Below are positions 24,518 to 33,698 of a stretch of DNA of 57,454 nucleotides, one piece after another. The notes below the pieces were generated by a model. It saw only the letters and a program-made list of their open reading frames with translations, had not been told where the DNA came from and did not search any database. Position numbers and translations under genes: made by a program. Position 1 is the stretch's first letter. Each line of letters opens with the position of its first letter. The stretch is from Nitrososphaerota archaeon (GTDB taxonomy: Archaea > Thermoproteota > Nitrososphaeria > Nitrososphaerales > Nitrosopumilaceae), in contig VHBK01000004.1 of NCBI GenBank assembly GCA_016872015.1, forward strand, positions 1 through 57,454, written 5' to 3'.

Positions 24518-25111
24518 ATGTCAATGTACATGCCAGGTGCGACCGCAGTCGGAATCACTTTTGATGGCGGCGTAGTTTTTGCAAGCGAAAAAAGAATCGC
24601 GTATGGCAATTTCCTGGTATCAAAGAACACCAAAAAGACATACACCCTAACTGACAAGGTGGGCACAAGCGTTGCAGGCCTAGTTGCAGACATGCAGATT
24701 TTGGTCTTGCAGATAAAGGCGCTAGCCAAGATACGCAAAATGGAGTTAAAGCGGGACGTTCCGCAGAATTCCATAGCAAAAATGATGTCTAACATGATGT
24801 ATGAGAGACGATTCTTCCCATTATTGACTCAGGTTATAGTGGGCGGAGTGGTTGGAAAACCATCAATATTCACACTAGATCCATTAGGCTCTGTCCTTCC
24901 AGATGATTATGCAGCAGTTGGAACAGGTGCAGAAATGGCACTGGGTGTTTTGGACCACCAATTCAAGCCGAACTTGACTGAAAAAGAGGCAACAGAGCTT
25001 GCAATCAAGTCTGTCAAGGCAGCAACAATGAGGGATTCATTTTCTGGCGACGGAATTGATGTCCTGGTAATGACCAAGCAGGGCACAAAAGAGTTTACAG
25101 AAAAACTGTAA
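24518..25111 (+). CDS. psmB: Proteasome beta-type subunit, Thr1 replaced by Ala
   Basis: A 197-residue 20S proteasome beta subunit with a seven-residue propeptide MSMYMPG. Against the Thermoplasma beta subunit (G|TTTVGIT), this reads G|ATAVGIT, so the catalytic Thr1 is Ala, while Glu17 and Lys33 are kept (ASEKR and NTKK). The GSVLPDDYAAVGTGAEMALGVL and RDSFSGDGIDV blocks are normal. It is therefore likely a structural or modulatory beta subunit that works with a second, active one encoded elsewhere. Use of Thr2 after cleavage is a less likely alternative. Confidence 0.93.
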   Translation: MSMYMPGATAVGITFDGGVVFASEKRIAYGNFLVSKNTKKTYTLTDKVGTSVAGLVADMQILVLQIKALAKIRKMELKRDVPQNSIAKMMSNMMYERRFFPLLTQVIVGGVVGKPSIFTLDPLGSVLPDDYAAVGTGAEMALGVLDHQFKPNLTEKEATELAIKSVKAATMRDSFSGDGIDVLVMTKQGTKEFTEKL

Positions 25112-25229
25112 AAAGGCAATGCCCCCCTCCTTCGTAATTTTAGGATAGTTTTCGTTAGTAACTAGATTATGATGTGGATTAGGATTTGTTGGAAAGAGTT
25201 TAAGGTTATGCCAACGATGTGAGTATTTG

Positions 25230-25729
25230 TTGAACAAAAAACAGAAGGGATATTTGATTGCAATAATTGCAACAATCATTAGCATACCATTGGTGATTCA
25301 TTATAATCCATTATACCACATGGCGCAATTTTATGGTAAATTTAAATCTGAATTAAAACACATTGCGATAACAGGAATTCTAGCAGTTTAAGGAGGTTTA
25401 TTGTTTGCATTTAGAAATAAATCAAAAGGAGAAGCCTTTGAATTATTTGAAGCGATAGAACTACTACTTTTGATAGTCATTCCATGTGTAGAAGGTTTCA
25501 CGTACATAATGAAAAATCCTTTAGATTATTCGCTTGCAATCACGGTGTATCTATAGTTGTATTCTGGTTTCTTATGATCATGTTTAAACATAGAATTAAT
25601 TCTGATGCTAAAAAAGAAAAAGCATTCACAGGTATTGTTGCTTACATATTTGCAATGTTAATTACATTTGGAGTATTTGCATATTGGCAACTTTCAACAT
25701 TTAGTCGATTTTTGCCACACATGTCGTGA
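25230..25729 (+). pseudogene. Decayed small membrane-protein gene
   Basis: Starting at a TTG at 25230, the frame reads a membrane segment (YLIAIIATIISIPLVIHY) and stops at TAA 25389-25391. The same frame then continues open with more membrane-like sequence (ELLLLIVIPCVEGFTYI) to a TAG near 25548. Near there the similarity moves to another frame, which gives IVVFWFLMIMFKH and FTGIVAYIFAMLITFGVFAYW, ending at 25729. Together it reads as one protein of about 165 residues with four membrane spans, broken by one stop and one frameshift. The DNA is more AT-rich than its surroundings. Family unknown. Confidence 0.65.
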
Positions 25730-25868
25730 TATTAAAAAAGATAACATCATTCCAGTGAAATCTTGGTATGGTTTATACCCATTTTCCTCCAAATATTTGA
25801 TTATCTAGTGATTTTCTTTTAATCTGAAATATGCAGTGTTATATACCTAAGTAAACTATAGTATACCA

Positions 25869-26090
25869 ATGAGTACTACAATAAAGATTGATGAAAAGAC
25901 AAAAACAAAACTCGAACATCTAAAACTCCACAAAAGAGAATCATACAATGATGTAATTGAAAGACTTGTTACCTCACAAGACGAAGAACTAGATCCTCAA
26001 ACCATAAAAAATATCAGAAAATCCCTAGATGATATTGAGAAAGGTAGAGTTTACTCGTTAGCAAAAGTAGCAAAAGAACTTGGTCTATAA
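25869..26090 (+). CDS. RelB/VapB-like antitoxin
   Basis: A 73-residue protein: an N-terminal ribbon-helix-helix-like segment (STTIKIDEKTKTKLEHLKLH, then ESYNDVIERL) that would bind DNA, and a helical C-terminus that would wrap the toxin. The toxin start overlaps its end by 11 bases, the usual antitoxin-first order. ACTATAGT, a perfect palindrome at 25855-25862 just before the start codon, with a TATATAC box before it, suits autoregulation. It sits in an AT-rich patch. Confidence 0.85.
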   Translation: MSTTIKIDEKTKTKLEHLKLHKRESYNDVIERLVTSQDEELDPQTIKNIRKSLDDIEKGRVYSLAKVAKELGL

Positions 26091-26331
26091 TCTACAAATT
26101 ACTGATGCCGCAAAACATCAACTAGCAAAAATAGACAAGCAAACTGCAAGGCGAATAAACAAAAAACTACAGGAAGTGGCACAAGATCCATTCCAATACG
26201 TAACAAAACTGGTAGGCCTTGAACTCTACAAACTACGTGTTGGCGATTATAGAATTCTACTTGACATACAAAAAAAGACACTGGTGATAATAATAATCGA
26301 AGTCTCTCACAGACGTAACGTTTACAAATAA
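26080..26331 (+). CDS. RelE/ParE-family toxin
   Basis: An 83-residue toxin of the RelE/ParE fold, with a TTG start overlapping the antitoxin. Typical phrases are ITDAAKHQLAKIDKQTARRI, then LVGLELYKLRVGDYRILLDI and the C-terminal VSHRRNVYK. RelE-like members cut mRNA at the ribosome. The retained YKLRVGDYR arginines and the RRNVYK tail suggest it may be active. With the adjacent decayed gene it marks a small acquired island. Confidence 0.9.
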   Translation: MVYNLQITDAAKHQLAKIDKQTARRINKKLQEVAQDPFQYVTKLVGLELYKLRVGDYRILLDIQKKTLVIIIIEVSHRRNVYK

Positions 26332-26332
26332 T

Positions 26333-26806
26333 CTAATCTTTGGTTGATTTTTTAGCTTCCCAATATTTATCAGAAATATAATGCAGATTTTCCACCACAA
26401 TTCCCTTGCTCATCTCTGCCACTTCCTTGCTTGAGACCAACGCACGACCCACTGCGAGTGATTTTTTCTGCGACTCTTCAATAATGCACACGATCTGGCC
26501 TTTCTCAAATTCTCCAAAACTTCGAATTCCAGGACGCATGACATTTGCGCCATTGCACATGAATTTCACAGCCCCAATATCCACCATTACACTTGGAAAC
26601 TTTGCAAGTGTTACAGCATCTGATAAAAACGGCAGGTAATTCTCACCTATTTTGATTGCAGTCAGGCCTTCACCAACTATGATTTGCCCTTCCTCAAATT
26701 CGTAAATTTTGAGATTTTTTATTTTTGGCAACTCCACTTTCCATTGACTAGATATTTGCGATAACACTTCGGCAGTCTCTGTCTTTGATATTAGATTTGA
26801 CTTCAA
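26333..26806 (-). CDS. PUA-domain RNA-binding protein (MCT-1/Tma20-like)
   Basis: A 157-residue archaeal protein with an N-terminal DUF1947-like domain (LPKIKNLKIYEFEEGQIIV region) and a C-terminal PUA domain (VDIGAVKFMCNGANVMRPGI, then FEKGQIVCIIEES). Relatives in eukaryotes act with the 40S subunit in initiation and recycling; in archaea the role is inferred from these. Its start overlaps the stop of the homoserine dehydrogenase gene by four bases, so the two are co-transcribed. Confidence 0.88.
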   Translation of the reverse strand: MKSNLISKTETAEVLSQISSQWKVELPKIKNLKIYEFEEGQIIVGEGLTAIKIGENYLPFLSDAVTLAKFPSVMVDIGAVKFMCNGANVMRPGIRSFGEFEKGQIVCIIEESQKKSLAVGRALVSSKEVAEMSKGIVVENLHYISDKYWEAKKSTKD

Positions 26807-27813
26807 GCCCGCAAAATTTCCCTTCTAATATCCAGCAAGTCTCGCAAAATGGCACTGGCAGTCTCCGTTCCGCCTGCACCCTTTCCTATAATGGTCTGAG
26901 TGCCAGAATGCTCTGATGTAAACGATATTGCGTTCAAAGTCCCATTGACACACAAAGGATCGTCAATTGGAATCTCTTTTGGTGATACTTCCAAGTCTTT
27001 ATTGCAAGATGCTATCAATTTGATTGCCATTTTCTTTTTTGCCGCCTTTTTGACGTCATCTAGTGTTACCTTGCGTATTCCAATTCGCTTAATGTCTGGC
27101 ATTGTAACCTTCATTCCCATAATCCAGTTTGCCAAAATGACTAGCTTGGCAGCTGCATCAAATCCATCTAGGTCTAGTGATTCGTCTGCTTCTACATATC
27201 CGCGAGATTTTGCATCTTTGAGTGCCTGCGCAAAGCTCATCCCATGAGCCATATTAGTTAGAATGTAATTTGTAGTACCATTTAGTATCCCGGCAAACGA
27301 TGTGATTTGCTCGCCCTGTAGGCTATTCTTGGCATAATTTAGAATAGGAGTTCCACCACCCACTGTTCCTGAAAACCTAAACTGGACCTGGTTATACAGG
27401 GCAAGCTCCATCAGTGAAGGAAACGCAATTGCAAGAGGCCCCTTGTTTACAGATATGACGTGCATTCCAAGCTTCATTGCAGTTGTAATATGCGACATGC
27501 CAGGCTCTGCGTCACGATAATTGCTTGCAGTAGTCTCTATGAGAACATCCGCATCAATGTTTTTTATTATATCTAGGCCAGTCCATTTCTTTTTTGATTT
27601 ATCGTAATTTTTAATAGAGCCATATTTCTTTTTGACCTCAACTAGTCTATTCAAGTCCAAGCCAGATTGGTCTACTGCGCCACCATGAGTGTCAAATGCA
27701 CCAACAATTCTTGGCATTATCCCGTATTTTGCGTACAAATCCTCGGAGCGTGATACCAATAATTTTGCCAGGCTTTGCGCAACCGTTCCAAATCCACAAA
27801 CTATGATTCTCAT
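26803..27813 (-). CDS. hom: Homoserine dehydrogenase
   Basis: A 336-residue NAD(P)-dependent enzyme reducing aspartate semialdehyde to homoserine on the threonine/methionine pathway. The Rossmann motif GFGTVAQSLAKLL begins the protein; TASNYRDAEPG, SVNKGPLA and GTVGGGTPILNYAKN follow, and the catalytic Lys lies in DGFDAAAKLVILANW. No ACT domain is attached, so feedback control by threonine is not evident. First gene of a two-gene unit with the PUA protein. Confidence 0.95.
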   Translation of the reverse strand: MRIIVCGFGTVAQSLAKLLVSRSEDLYAKYGIMPRIVGAFDTHGGAVDQSGLDLNRLVEVKKKYGSIKNYDKSKKKWTGLDIIKNIDADVLIETTASNYRDAEPGMSHITTAMKLGMHVISVNKGPLAIAFPSLMELALYNQVQFRFSGTVGGGTPILNYAKNSLQGEQITSFAGILNGTTNYILTNMAHGMSFAQALKDAKSRGYVEADESLDLDGFDAAAKLVILANWIMGMKVTMPDIKRIGIRKVTLDDVKKAAKKKMAIKLIASCNKDLEVSPKEIPIDDPLCVNGTLNAISFTSEHSGTQTIIGKGAGGTETASAILRDLLDIRREILRA

Positions 27814-27857
27814 TTTCTACTCCAGACTTGGCCCGACCCTGATTTATAATGGTTAGA

Positions 27858-28250
27858 CTAGGATTTTTCCAGCTTGAGCGACACAGAATTGATACAAAAT
27901 CTATTTCCTGTTGGTTTTGGACCGTCTTCGAAGACATGACCCAGATGCGCATCACACTTTGCACACATTACCTCTACTCGCGTCATTCCATAACTGGAAT
28001 CTCGCTCATACTTGACACTGCTCTCTTTGATAGGCTCCCAAAAGCTTGGCCAGCCAGAGCCAGAATCATATTTTGTCTTTGAGCTGAACAATTCATTTCC
28101 ACAACAGGTGCAGCGATAAATTCCGTCGTCCTTGCAGTATGTGTATTTTCCAGTAAATGGGGGCTCTGTTGCCTTCATTCTACAGACGTCAAATTCATCA
28201 TTGGATAGCTCACTTTTCCACTGGGAATCTGATTTTTCTATTTTTTCCAT
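27858..28250 (-). CDS. msrB: Peptide-methionine (R)-S-oxide reductase
   Basis: A 130-residue MsrB that reduces methionine-R-sulfoxide in proteins. The zinc site is built from CTCCGNELF and VMCAKCDAHLGH, the substrate motif is SGSGWPSFWEP, and the catalytic cysteine is in RFCINSVSL. All are intact and the length is standard. The thioredoxin system (TrxB at 7021-8010) is the expected reductant. Confidence 0.96.
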   Translation of the reverse strand: MEKIEKSDSQWKSELSNDEFDVCRMKATEPPFTGKYTYCKDDGIYRCTCCGNELFSSKTKYDSGSGWPSFWEPIKESSVKYERDSSYGMTRVEVMCAKCDAHLGHVFEDGPKPTGNRFCINSVSLKLEKS

Positions 28251-28288
28251 GGATACAAAATGATATTTGCAATATTATAGGATTGTTC

Positions 28289-29902
28289 CTAATTGGATTT
28301 TCGTTTTTCTTCTATTCTTTTTTCAGACTCGAATCGTTCCAGTTCGTACGATTTGAGATCTGCAAACTTGATTATCTTGGATATGTTTGGCTGCTTTTTC
28401 TGAATTTCCAAGAACATTTTCTGTGCTACTTGTCTATAGTCAATGTGGCCTTGTGGAATTGTTCGCAGCTCAATTAGATGCACTACCTCTCGCAGGTTCA
28501 TGTTCATAAAGAACGGATAGTTGTATGCAAAATTGACTACATACTGGGATTCTTGCGGCATTTTATTTCTCATGGAATCAAACACTTTTTTCGTATTCTT
28601 CATGCAGGAATCATATTCTGATTTTATTCCAAGCTCGACTATTTCTTTTGGAGTGCTGTATCCATGATCTGTTGTTAGTAATTGTCGCTCTAGTGTCAGT
28701 ATTCTATGTCGGTGCAAATCACGAAACATTCCAAAATTGCCAATAATATCAAAGGTATAGTTTGTCATCTCAAATGCGCGTGGCGGTCGCTGTCGCCTAT
28801 TTGTGCGCATCTTTGCAAAATCGGAAATGACTTTTGCTTTTGCACTTTTACTCATTTTTTTGACTATACCTAAAATCTCGCCATATGGTATTGTCTGTGA
28901 TTCGTACATTATTGCGGAAATTATCTTGTCTTGTGCTATTCCCTCTGATTCATAATCGACTAGTCTGACTAGTGGTCCTCGATGTTTTGGTTTTATTTTT
29001 TGTTGTTTTGATAATATCTGGGATTTTTTCTGCAGTGACTTGAGATAGTTCTGCATTGCAATCCCATATTTGTCGGTGGAACGCCTAACAAAGGACTTGA
29101 TGGTACTGTCTAGTTCGTGCTTGATTTTGTGCGCAATTTCTCGCTCTTCTTCTAGCTCAGAGCCTAATAGAATGGTCAGCAGATACTCAAAGGCGCGCCC
29201 GTTCCCAGACACGCCAACATTGGTCAGAGTAGATGCTGGAAGCAAGCCTCGCAAAATGTCCAGCGCCTTTGCCTTTGTACTAGCATTATAGATGAATGTG
29301 GCAGATTTGATGTCGGATTCTGATTTTATCTTGGAGAATTCTATTTCTCCTCCAGATTCAGAATCTTTGAATTTCAGCTTTTCAATTGGCTCTTTTTCTC
29401 GCACAAATTTCAGCATTGGATCTATGTTTTTGGAATAAACCTCAAAATCCAAGTTGCAGGCCTGAATGTACGAGTCCGCAAATTTTGATTCCATAATTTT
29501 TTTTTCTCGCAAAAACTTGAATTCTCCGTTTACTTTTTTGTCCCAAGAAACATATCGCGATGATTTTTCCAAATATGACAAGCCAATTCTGCGGTCTTCA
29601 ATTTTTTTGACAGCAATGTTGGATATTCCCTCAATTGCTACTTGCGCAATTCCAAGTTCTGCAACGGAATCATCACCATATTCGATTAAGACCTTGTTGT
29701 AAAATTCCTCCCCACGATTTTCGTTTGCCAAAAACTCGTCCAGAAAAATTCTTCGCATACTTTTATCGGTTCTCGAATATCGAGACATCAGGGCTCCGCG
29801 GTCTACCTGTCGCGGTGTTATTATGGCAAACACAGAGTCATCAGAATTTGAGAAATGATTTTTCAGCTGTTCTTTTTCTGGACCAGTAAACTCGCTCAAC
29901 AA
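28289..29902 (-). CDS. Double ThyX-like protein
   Basis: A 537-residue protein with two regions recalling flavin-dependent thymidylate synthase. The first has [17 protein letters not shown] near residues 104-120, matching the S-x-R-Y end of the ThyX motif. The second, near residue 400, has [15 protein letters not shown], matching the RHR start. Neither copy holds the complete RHRxxSxxxxSxRY signature, so the two halves may make one site or the enzyme may have a different task. Conserved archaeal proteins of this layout are usually named ThyX complementing proteins. FAD and dUMP binding remain inference. Confidence 0.75.
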   Translation of the reverse strand: MLSEFTGPEKEQLKNHFSNSDDSVFAIITPRQVDRGALMSRYSRTDKSMRRIFLDEFLANENRGEEFYNKVLIEYGDDSVAELGIAQVAIEGISNIAVKKIEDRRIGLSYLEKSSRYVSWDKKVNGEFKFLREKKIMESKFADSYIQACNLDFEVYSKNIDPMLKFVREKEPIEKLKFKDSESGGEIEFSKIKSESDIKSATFIYNASTKAKALDILRGLLPASTLTNVGVSGNGRAFEYLLTILLGSELEEEREIAHKIKHELDSTIKSFVRRSTDKYGIAMQNYLKSLQKKSQILSKQQKIKPKHRGPLVRLVDYESEGIAQDKIISAIMYESQTIPYGEILGIVKKMSKSAKAKVISDFAKMRTNRRQRPPRAFEMTNYTFDIIGNFGMFRDLHRHRILTLERQLLTTDHGYSTPKEIVELGIKSEYDSCMKNTKKVFDSMRNKMPQESQYVVNFAYNYPFFMNMNLREVVHLIELRTIPQGHIDYRQVAQKMFLEIQKKQPNISKIIKFADLKSYELERFESEKRIEEKRKSN

Positions 29903-29929
29903 ATTTCAGACTGGACAAATCTAATTAAA

Positions 29930-30259
29930 CTATTTTCGCTTTATCTGTATGAGATCTGTCTTTGGCGTAGATCCCTTTGACTGCCATCGTAGTAATACTT
30001 CTTTTAGTGCAGCTGCGTCGGCCTCATTTTCGGTATAAAGCAACATCGTCATCCAGTGGCCTCGTTCACCTGCTTTGCCACCAACCGAGTTCATCCAAAA
30101 GTCAGACGGCAAATTAGCAAAGACTCTGTTTTTTGGGTCCCGTGACAACTCTAGCCATCGCTGGGCCACGAAATTCAGAACCTGGTCCAAGCCACCTTTG
30201 TCTATCATGGAATGGTTCCAAAAGCGTTCAAATTTTAAAATTGCGACTGGGAGAATCAC
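29930..30259 (-). CDS. Conserved hypothetical protein
   Basis: A 109-residue cytoplasmic protein with a compact alpha/beta pattern (LNFVAQRWLELSRDPKNRVF; GGKAGERGHWMTMLLYTENE; EVLLRWQSKGSTPKTDLI). There are no cysteines and no membrane segment. It is divergent from cdvA. I do not recognise the family; its regular composition supports a real gene. Confidence 0.75.
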   Translation of the reverse strand: MILPVAILKFERFWNHSMIDKGGLDQVLNFVAQRWLELSRDPKNRVFANLPSDFWMNSVGGKAGERGHWMTMLLYTENEADAAALKEVLLRWQSKGSTPKTDLIQIKRK

Positions 30260-30310
30260 TTGGTTAATTTCTTCTTACCAAAAATAGAACACTTGTTTAC
30301 ATTTTGCCGG

Positions 30311-30318
30311 TTATATAG
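30311..30318 (+). promoter_or_regulatory. TATA box for cdvA
   Basis: TTATATAG centred about 24 bases before the cdvA ATG at 30338, which predicts a leaderless or nearly leaderless transcript. Confidence 0.5.
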
Positions 30319-30337
30319 AACACTCAAGTTTTAGCCA

Positions 30338-31216
30338 ATGAACAAGGACGAAGTGGAGATTATTGGCAAGCAAGTCAAAGACATGTATGGCACCCAAATG
30401 GGCAAAGTCATCGGTACTATAACCGATATTGATGGCTCCATACAGACTGTGGGAGTTGACTGTGGTCTGCAAGGACTAACACAGGTTCCATTTGAACAAC
30501 TAGTTGTTCAGGGCGATGTCGTAATCTACATACCGAAATGGAGACTCGACGCACAACGATTCCTCAGAGAAAAGGGACTGACAATTCGACGTCTAAAGGC
30601 GCTAATTGACATTGTCTCTGAAAACGACGAAATGAAGGAAGACGCAGAAATCATACACGAAAAGTACAAGTCCAAACTGATATCGCTGGAAGAAGCTGAA
30701 AAGCAGATTTCATCAGCGCTAGGCTCACGTCTCGAAGAGCTAGGTGCACAGCTAAAGACTGTAAAGACATTGTTGTTTGATGCCAAAGTCCAATTCAAGA
30801 GCAACGAAATCTCTGAAGCAAAATATGATCTAATCAAGACACACACAGGCGAAATAATGGAACACATCGACCATGAAAAGGCGGAAATCCTAAACATTCA
30901 GCGAAGAATGTCGGATCTATCCTTGGATGGTGTTCGCAGCGACGTGAACCAGCAAGCGCAAATCCAGACATCTGCAGTATCATATCTTGTGACAAACAAC
31001 GGACAGACAGTCGAGCAGACTCCGAGTGCACCTTCCTATTCACCTGAAAAATCTTCAGAACACGCAAATTCGGCTCAGCCAATATTTGCAAACACTGCAC
31101 CTTCTCCGGCCGAAAATAGAGAAGAGGTAGTCAGCGCAAATCTGCCTCAGCCACCGACGAATACTGTTAAACAAACTGAGAGATCAGATTGGTTTGCAGG
31201 CATGGAAGCACAGTAA
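30338..31216 (+). CDS. cdvA: Cell-division protein CdvA
   Basis: A 292-residue thaumarchaeal CdvA, which forms filaments at mid-cell and recruits the ESCRT-III-like CdvB. An N-terminal PRC-barrel (KQVKDMYGTQMGKVIGTITD and onward, residues about 8-75) is followed by a coiled-coil region (about 85-195). A disordered Ser/Pro/Gln-rich linker leads to a short conserved-looking tail (RSDWFAGMEAQ) in the position expected for a CdvB-binding peptide. No cdvB or cdvC gene lies beside it. Confidence 0.92.
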   Translation: MNKDEVEIIGKQVKDMYGTQMGKVIGTITDIDGSIQTVGVDCGLQGLTQVPFEQLVVQGDVVIYIPKWRLDAQRFLREKGLTIRRLKALIDIVSENDEMKEDAEIIHEKYKSKLISLEEAEKQISSALGSRLEELGAQLKTVKTLLFDAKVQFKSNEISEAKYDLIKTHTGEIMEHIDHEKAEILNIQRRMSDLSLDGVRSDVNQQAQIQTSAVSYLVTNNGQTVEQTPSAPSYSPEKSSEHANSAQPIFANTAPSPAENREEVVSANLPQPPTNTVKQTERSDWFAGMEAQ

Positions 31217-31322
31217 GGGGCACTAACATCCCTTTTTTCTACATTTATTCTCGATTTTCTTTTTGAGTTAATCTTGAATCATCTTTGCCTGATTCCTGGA
31301 TTAAATCCTTGAATTGCATTGC

Positions 31323-31388
31323 CTGACCAGTTATGGTGTGATTTTACGCATCGCTCCAAAAAACCGACCCAGTTCTGACCAGTTGTGG
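31323..31388 (+). repeat. Direct repeat upstream of the acetyl-CoA synthetase gene
   Basis: CTGACCAGTTATGG at 31323-31336 recurs as CTGACCAGTTGTGG at 31375-31388 (13 of 14 identical, start-to-start 52 bases). The second copy is 18 bases before the TATA-like element. The pair could be activator or repressor sites for this gene. Confidence 0.4.
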
Positions 31389-31406
31389 TTTTTGGAGATT
31401 TTTGGC

Positions 31407-31413
31407 TTTTAAA
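31407..31413 (+). promoter_or_regulatory. TATA-like element for the acetyl-CoA synthetase gene
   Basis: TTTTAAA about 43 bases before the GTG start at 31453, which would give a leader of some 15-20 bases. Confidence 0.4.
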
Positions 31414-31452
31414 CAATAAAAATTTAGAAATAACTAGGCTCGATTTTATTTC

Positions 31453-33342
31453 GTGGATTATCTTGTTGGTCTAGGACACAATGACACGCAGACCCGCCGG
31501 GAAGCATCTGCTGATTTTGTTAAATTCTGGGAGTCCCAGGCAAAAAAACTCCACTGGTTTGAGCCGTGGCATACGGCACTACGATGGAATCCACCATTTG
31601 CAAAATGGTTTGTCGGCGGAAAAATCAACGCATCATACAATGCTCTGGATATACAAAGACAGGACAAGACAGCAATATTCTGGGAGGGCGAAAACGAGGA
31701 ACGCCGGTCAGTAACATATGGCGAACTATTAGATTCTGTCCAAAGACTGGCAAACGGGCTAAAATCACTCGGAGTCCAAAAAGGAGACCGAGTCACAATC
31801 TATCTTCCGATGGTGCCGGAGCTAATCATATCAATATTGGCGTGTGCAAGAATTGGCGCAATACACACTGTGATATTTTCAGGATTTTCAGCTCAATCCA
31901 TCAAAGACAGGGTAGTTGATTCGCAATCAAAAATAGTCATTACTGCAGATGGCGGATACAGAAGAGGAAACGTCGTCAAGCTAAAAGAAGTAATTGATGC
32001 TGCAATCTCCGATCTGGATTTTGTCAAAAGCGTAATTGTTCTTACCAGAACAAAAAACCCAATTTCAATGGGCAAAAGAGACATTCCATGGAATAGTATA
32101 TTGCAAAAAAATTCCAATGTTTGCCCGCCAGAAAAACTGGACGGAACTCATCCCCTATACATCCTGTATACTTCGGGAACAACTGGAAAACCAAAAGGAG
32201 TGCTACACGATACCGGCGGATATCTGACACATGTTTCTTCCACATTTAGGTGGGCATTTGACATAAAAGACTCTGATGTGTATTTTTGCACTGCGGACAT
32301 TGGTTGGGTCACAGGCCACAGCTACGTTGCATACGGCCCGCTGATTTGCGGCGCAACCCAGGTAATGTATGAAGGAGCACCTGATTATCCAAGTCCTGCA
32401 AGAATGTGGGATATTATACAGCGATACAAGATTACCATATTCTACACAACGCCCACTGCACTGCGAATGTTCATGAAGTTTGGCGATTCCATTCCAAACT
32501 CGTATGATTTGTCCAGCCTTAGACTATTGGGAACGGTTGGCGAGCCAATAAACCCAGAGGTCTGGAAATGGTACTATAACACAATTGGAAAATCAAAGTG
32601 CCCAATTATTGATACCTGGTGGCAGACAGAAACTGGCGCCATGATGATATCGCCGCTTCCAGGCCTAGAGACAATTCCATTAAAGCCAGGCTCTGGGGCA
32701 TTTGCCATTCCAGGCACAGATTTGGCAATACTGGACGAGTCCGGAAAACCGCTCCCTCCAGACACCAAGGGCTATTTGGTGATTAGAAAGCCGTGGCCTG
32801 GAATGCTCACAACACTGTGGGGAGATGATGAAAAGTACAAGACAGTCTATTGGTCAAAATACCCAGACATTTACTATACAGGAGATTACGCAATATGTGA
32901 CAAGGACGGATACTTTTGGCTCTTGGGCAGAGCGGATGATGTCCTAAAGATAGCAGGACACAGGATAGGAACTGCTGAACTTGAATCAAGCCTGGTATCA
33001 CATAGTTCAATATCGGAAGCAGCAGTATGTGGAATTCCAGATGATCTCAAGGGCGAAGTAATAATTGCTTTCTTGGTTCCAAAGGAGGGCGTAATGGTAT
33101 CAGATTCCCTAAAAACACAGGTAATTGATGTTGTTCGAAAAGACATTGGAGCAATTGCAACACCGCAATCACTCTATTTTGTATCAAAACTACCAAAGAC
33201 TAGAAGCGGAAAAATAATGCGAAGGCTACTCAAGGCAATAGCATCAAATGAAAAAACAGGCGACATTAGCACACTTGAAGACGGTGCGGCAGTATCTGAA
33301 ATCCAGGCCGCCTTTGATGAGCTAAAAAAACAAATTCAATAA
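31453..33342 (+). CDS. acs: AMP-forming acetyl-CoA synthetase
   Basis: A 629-residue acyl-adenylate enzyme that activates acetate (or a related short acid) to its CoA ester. The N-terminal WFEPWHTALRWNPPFAKWF is typical of Acs. The adenylation P-loop is YTSGTTGKPKG, TWWQTETGAMM is the acetate-pocket motif with the usual Trp, the hinge is YYTGDYAICDKDGYFWLLGR, and the catalytic lysine lies in PKTRSGKIMRR. Start GTG at 31453. The thaumarchaeal carbon cycle uses ADP-forming CoA ligases, so this enzyme may serve acetate uptake or a 3-hydroxypropionate side role. Confidence 0.93.
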   Translation: MDYLVGLGHNDTQTRREASADFVKFWESQAKKLHWFEPWHTALRWNPPFAKWFVGGKINASYNALDIQRQDKTAIFWEGENEERRSVTYGELLDSVQRLANGLKSLGVQKGDRVTIYLPMVPELIISILACARIGAIHTVIFSGFSAQSIKDRVVDSQSKIVITADGGYRRGNVVKLKEVIDAAISDLDFVKSVIVLTRTKNPISMGKRDIPWNSILQKNSNVCPPEKLDGTHPLYILYTSGTTGKPKGVLHDTGGYLTHVSSTFRWAFDIKDSDVYFCTADIGWVTGHSYVAYGPLICGATQVMYEGAPDYPSPARMWDIIQRYKITIFYTTPTALRMFMKFGDSIPNSYDLSSLRLLGTVGEPINPEVWKWYYNTIGKSKCPIIDTWWQTETGAMMISPLPGLETIPLKPGSGAFAIPGTDLAILDESGKPLPPDTKGYLVIRKPWPGMLTTLWGDDEKYKTVYWSKYPDIYYTGDYAICDKDGYFWLLGRADDVLKIAGHRIGTAELESSLVSHSSISEAAVCGIPDDLKGEVIIAFLVPKEGVMVSDSLKTQVIDVVRKDIGAIATPQSLYFVSKLPKTRSGKIMRRLLKAIASNEKTGDISTLEDGAAVSEIQAAFDELKKQIQ

Positions 33343-33403
33343 AACCCGCTTGTCTTTTTCAAACAAACAAGTTGTTAAAATTTATGCGTACTACTATCTC
33401 ACC

Positions 33404-33694
33404 ATGAGGCTAAATCCTGCAAAATCTGCGATCGGTTTTGTGCTTGGTTTGGCTTTTTTTGTTCCAATGCATGCGCTTGCCGCCACAAGATCCCTCCATG
33501 ACGTACACTACAAAATAGGTGCATCTCCGGACTTGGTGCCCTTTTTGATAATGGGCAGTATTTTCATGGTGGTGCTATTTGCGTACTACAAGTCCAGCAA
33601 GGTCGGCAAATACGAAAAGTTCTCTTTACATTGCACAAGGTGCGGACGACTCACGCGGGGCTTAAAATGCGTAATCTGTGAAGCAAGAAAATAA
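33404..33694 (+). CDS. Membrane-anchored zinc-ribbon protein
   Basis: A 96-residue protein from the ATG at 33404. A signal-like segment (SAIGFVLGLAFFVPMHALAA) and a second membrane span (LVPFLIMGSIFMVVLFAYY) are followed by a cytoplasmic-type zinc ribbon (CTRCGRLTRGLKCVIC). The frame is open upstream to 33350, but this part lacks sense. Family unknown; similar membrane plus zinc-ribbon designs recur in this window (40810-41151). Confidence 0.75.
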   Translation: MRLNPAKSAIGFVLGLAFFVPMHALAATRSLHDVHYKIGASPDLVPFLIMGSIFMVVLFAYYKSSKVGKYEKFSLHCTRCGRLTRGLKCVICEARK

Positions 33695-33698
33695 TGAA

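Noticed and set aside
31217-31452. Search for a gene or RNA between cdvA and acs
   Set aside because: Only short T-runs, the direct repeat and the promoter are seen; no coding frame or stable RNA fold was evident.
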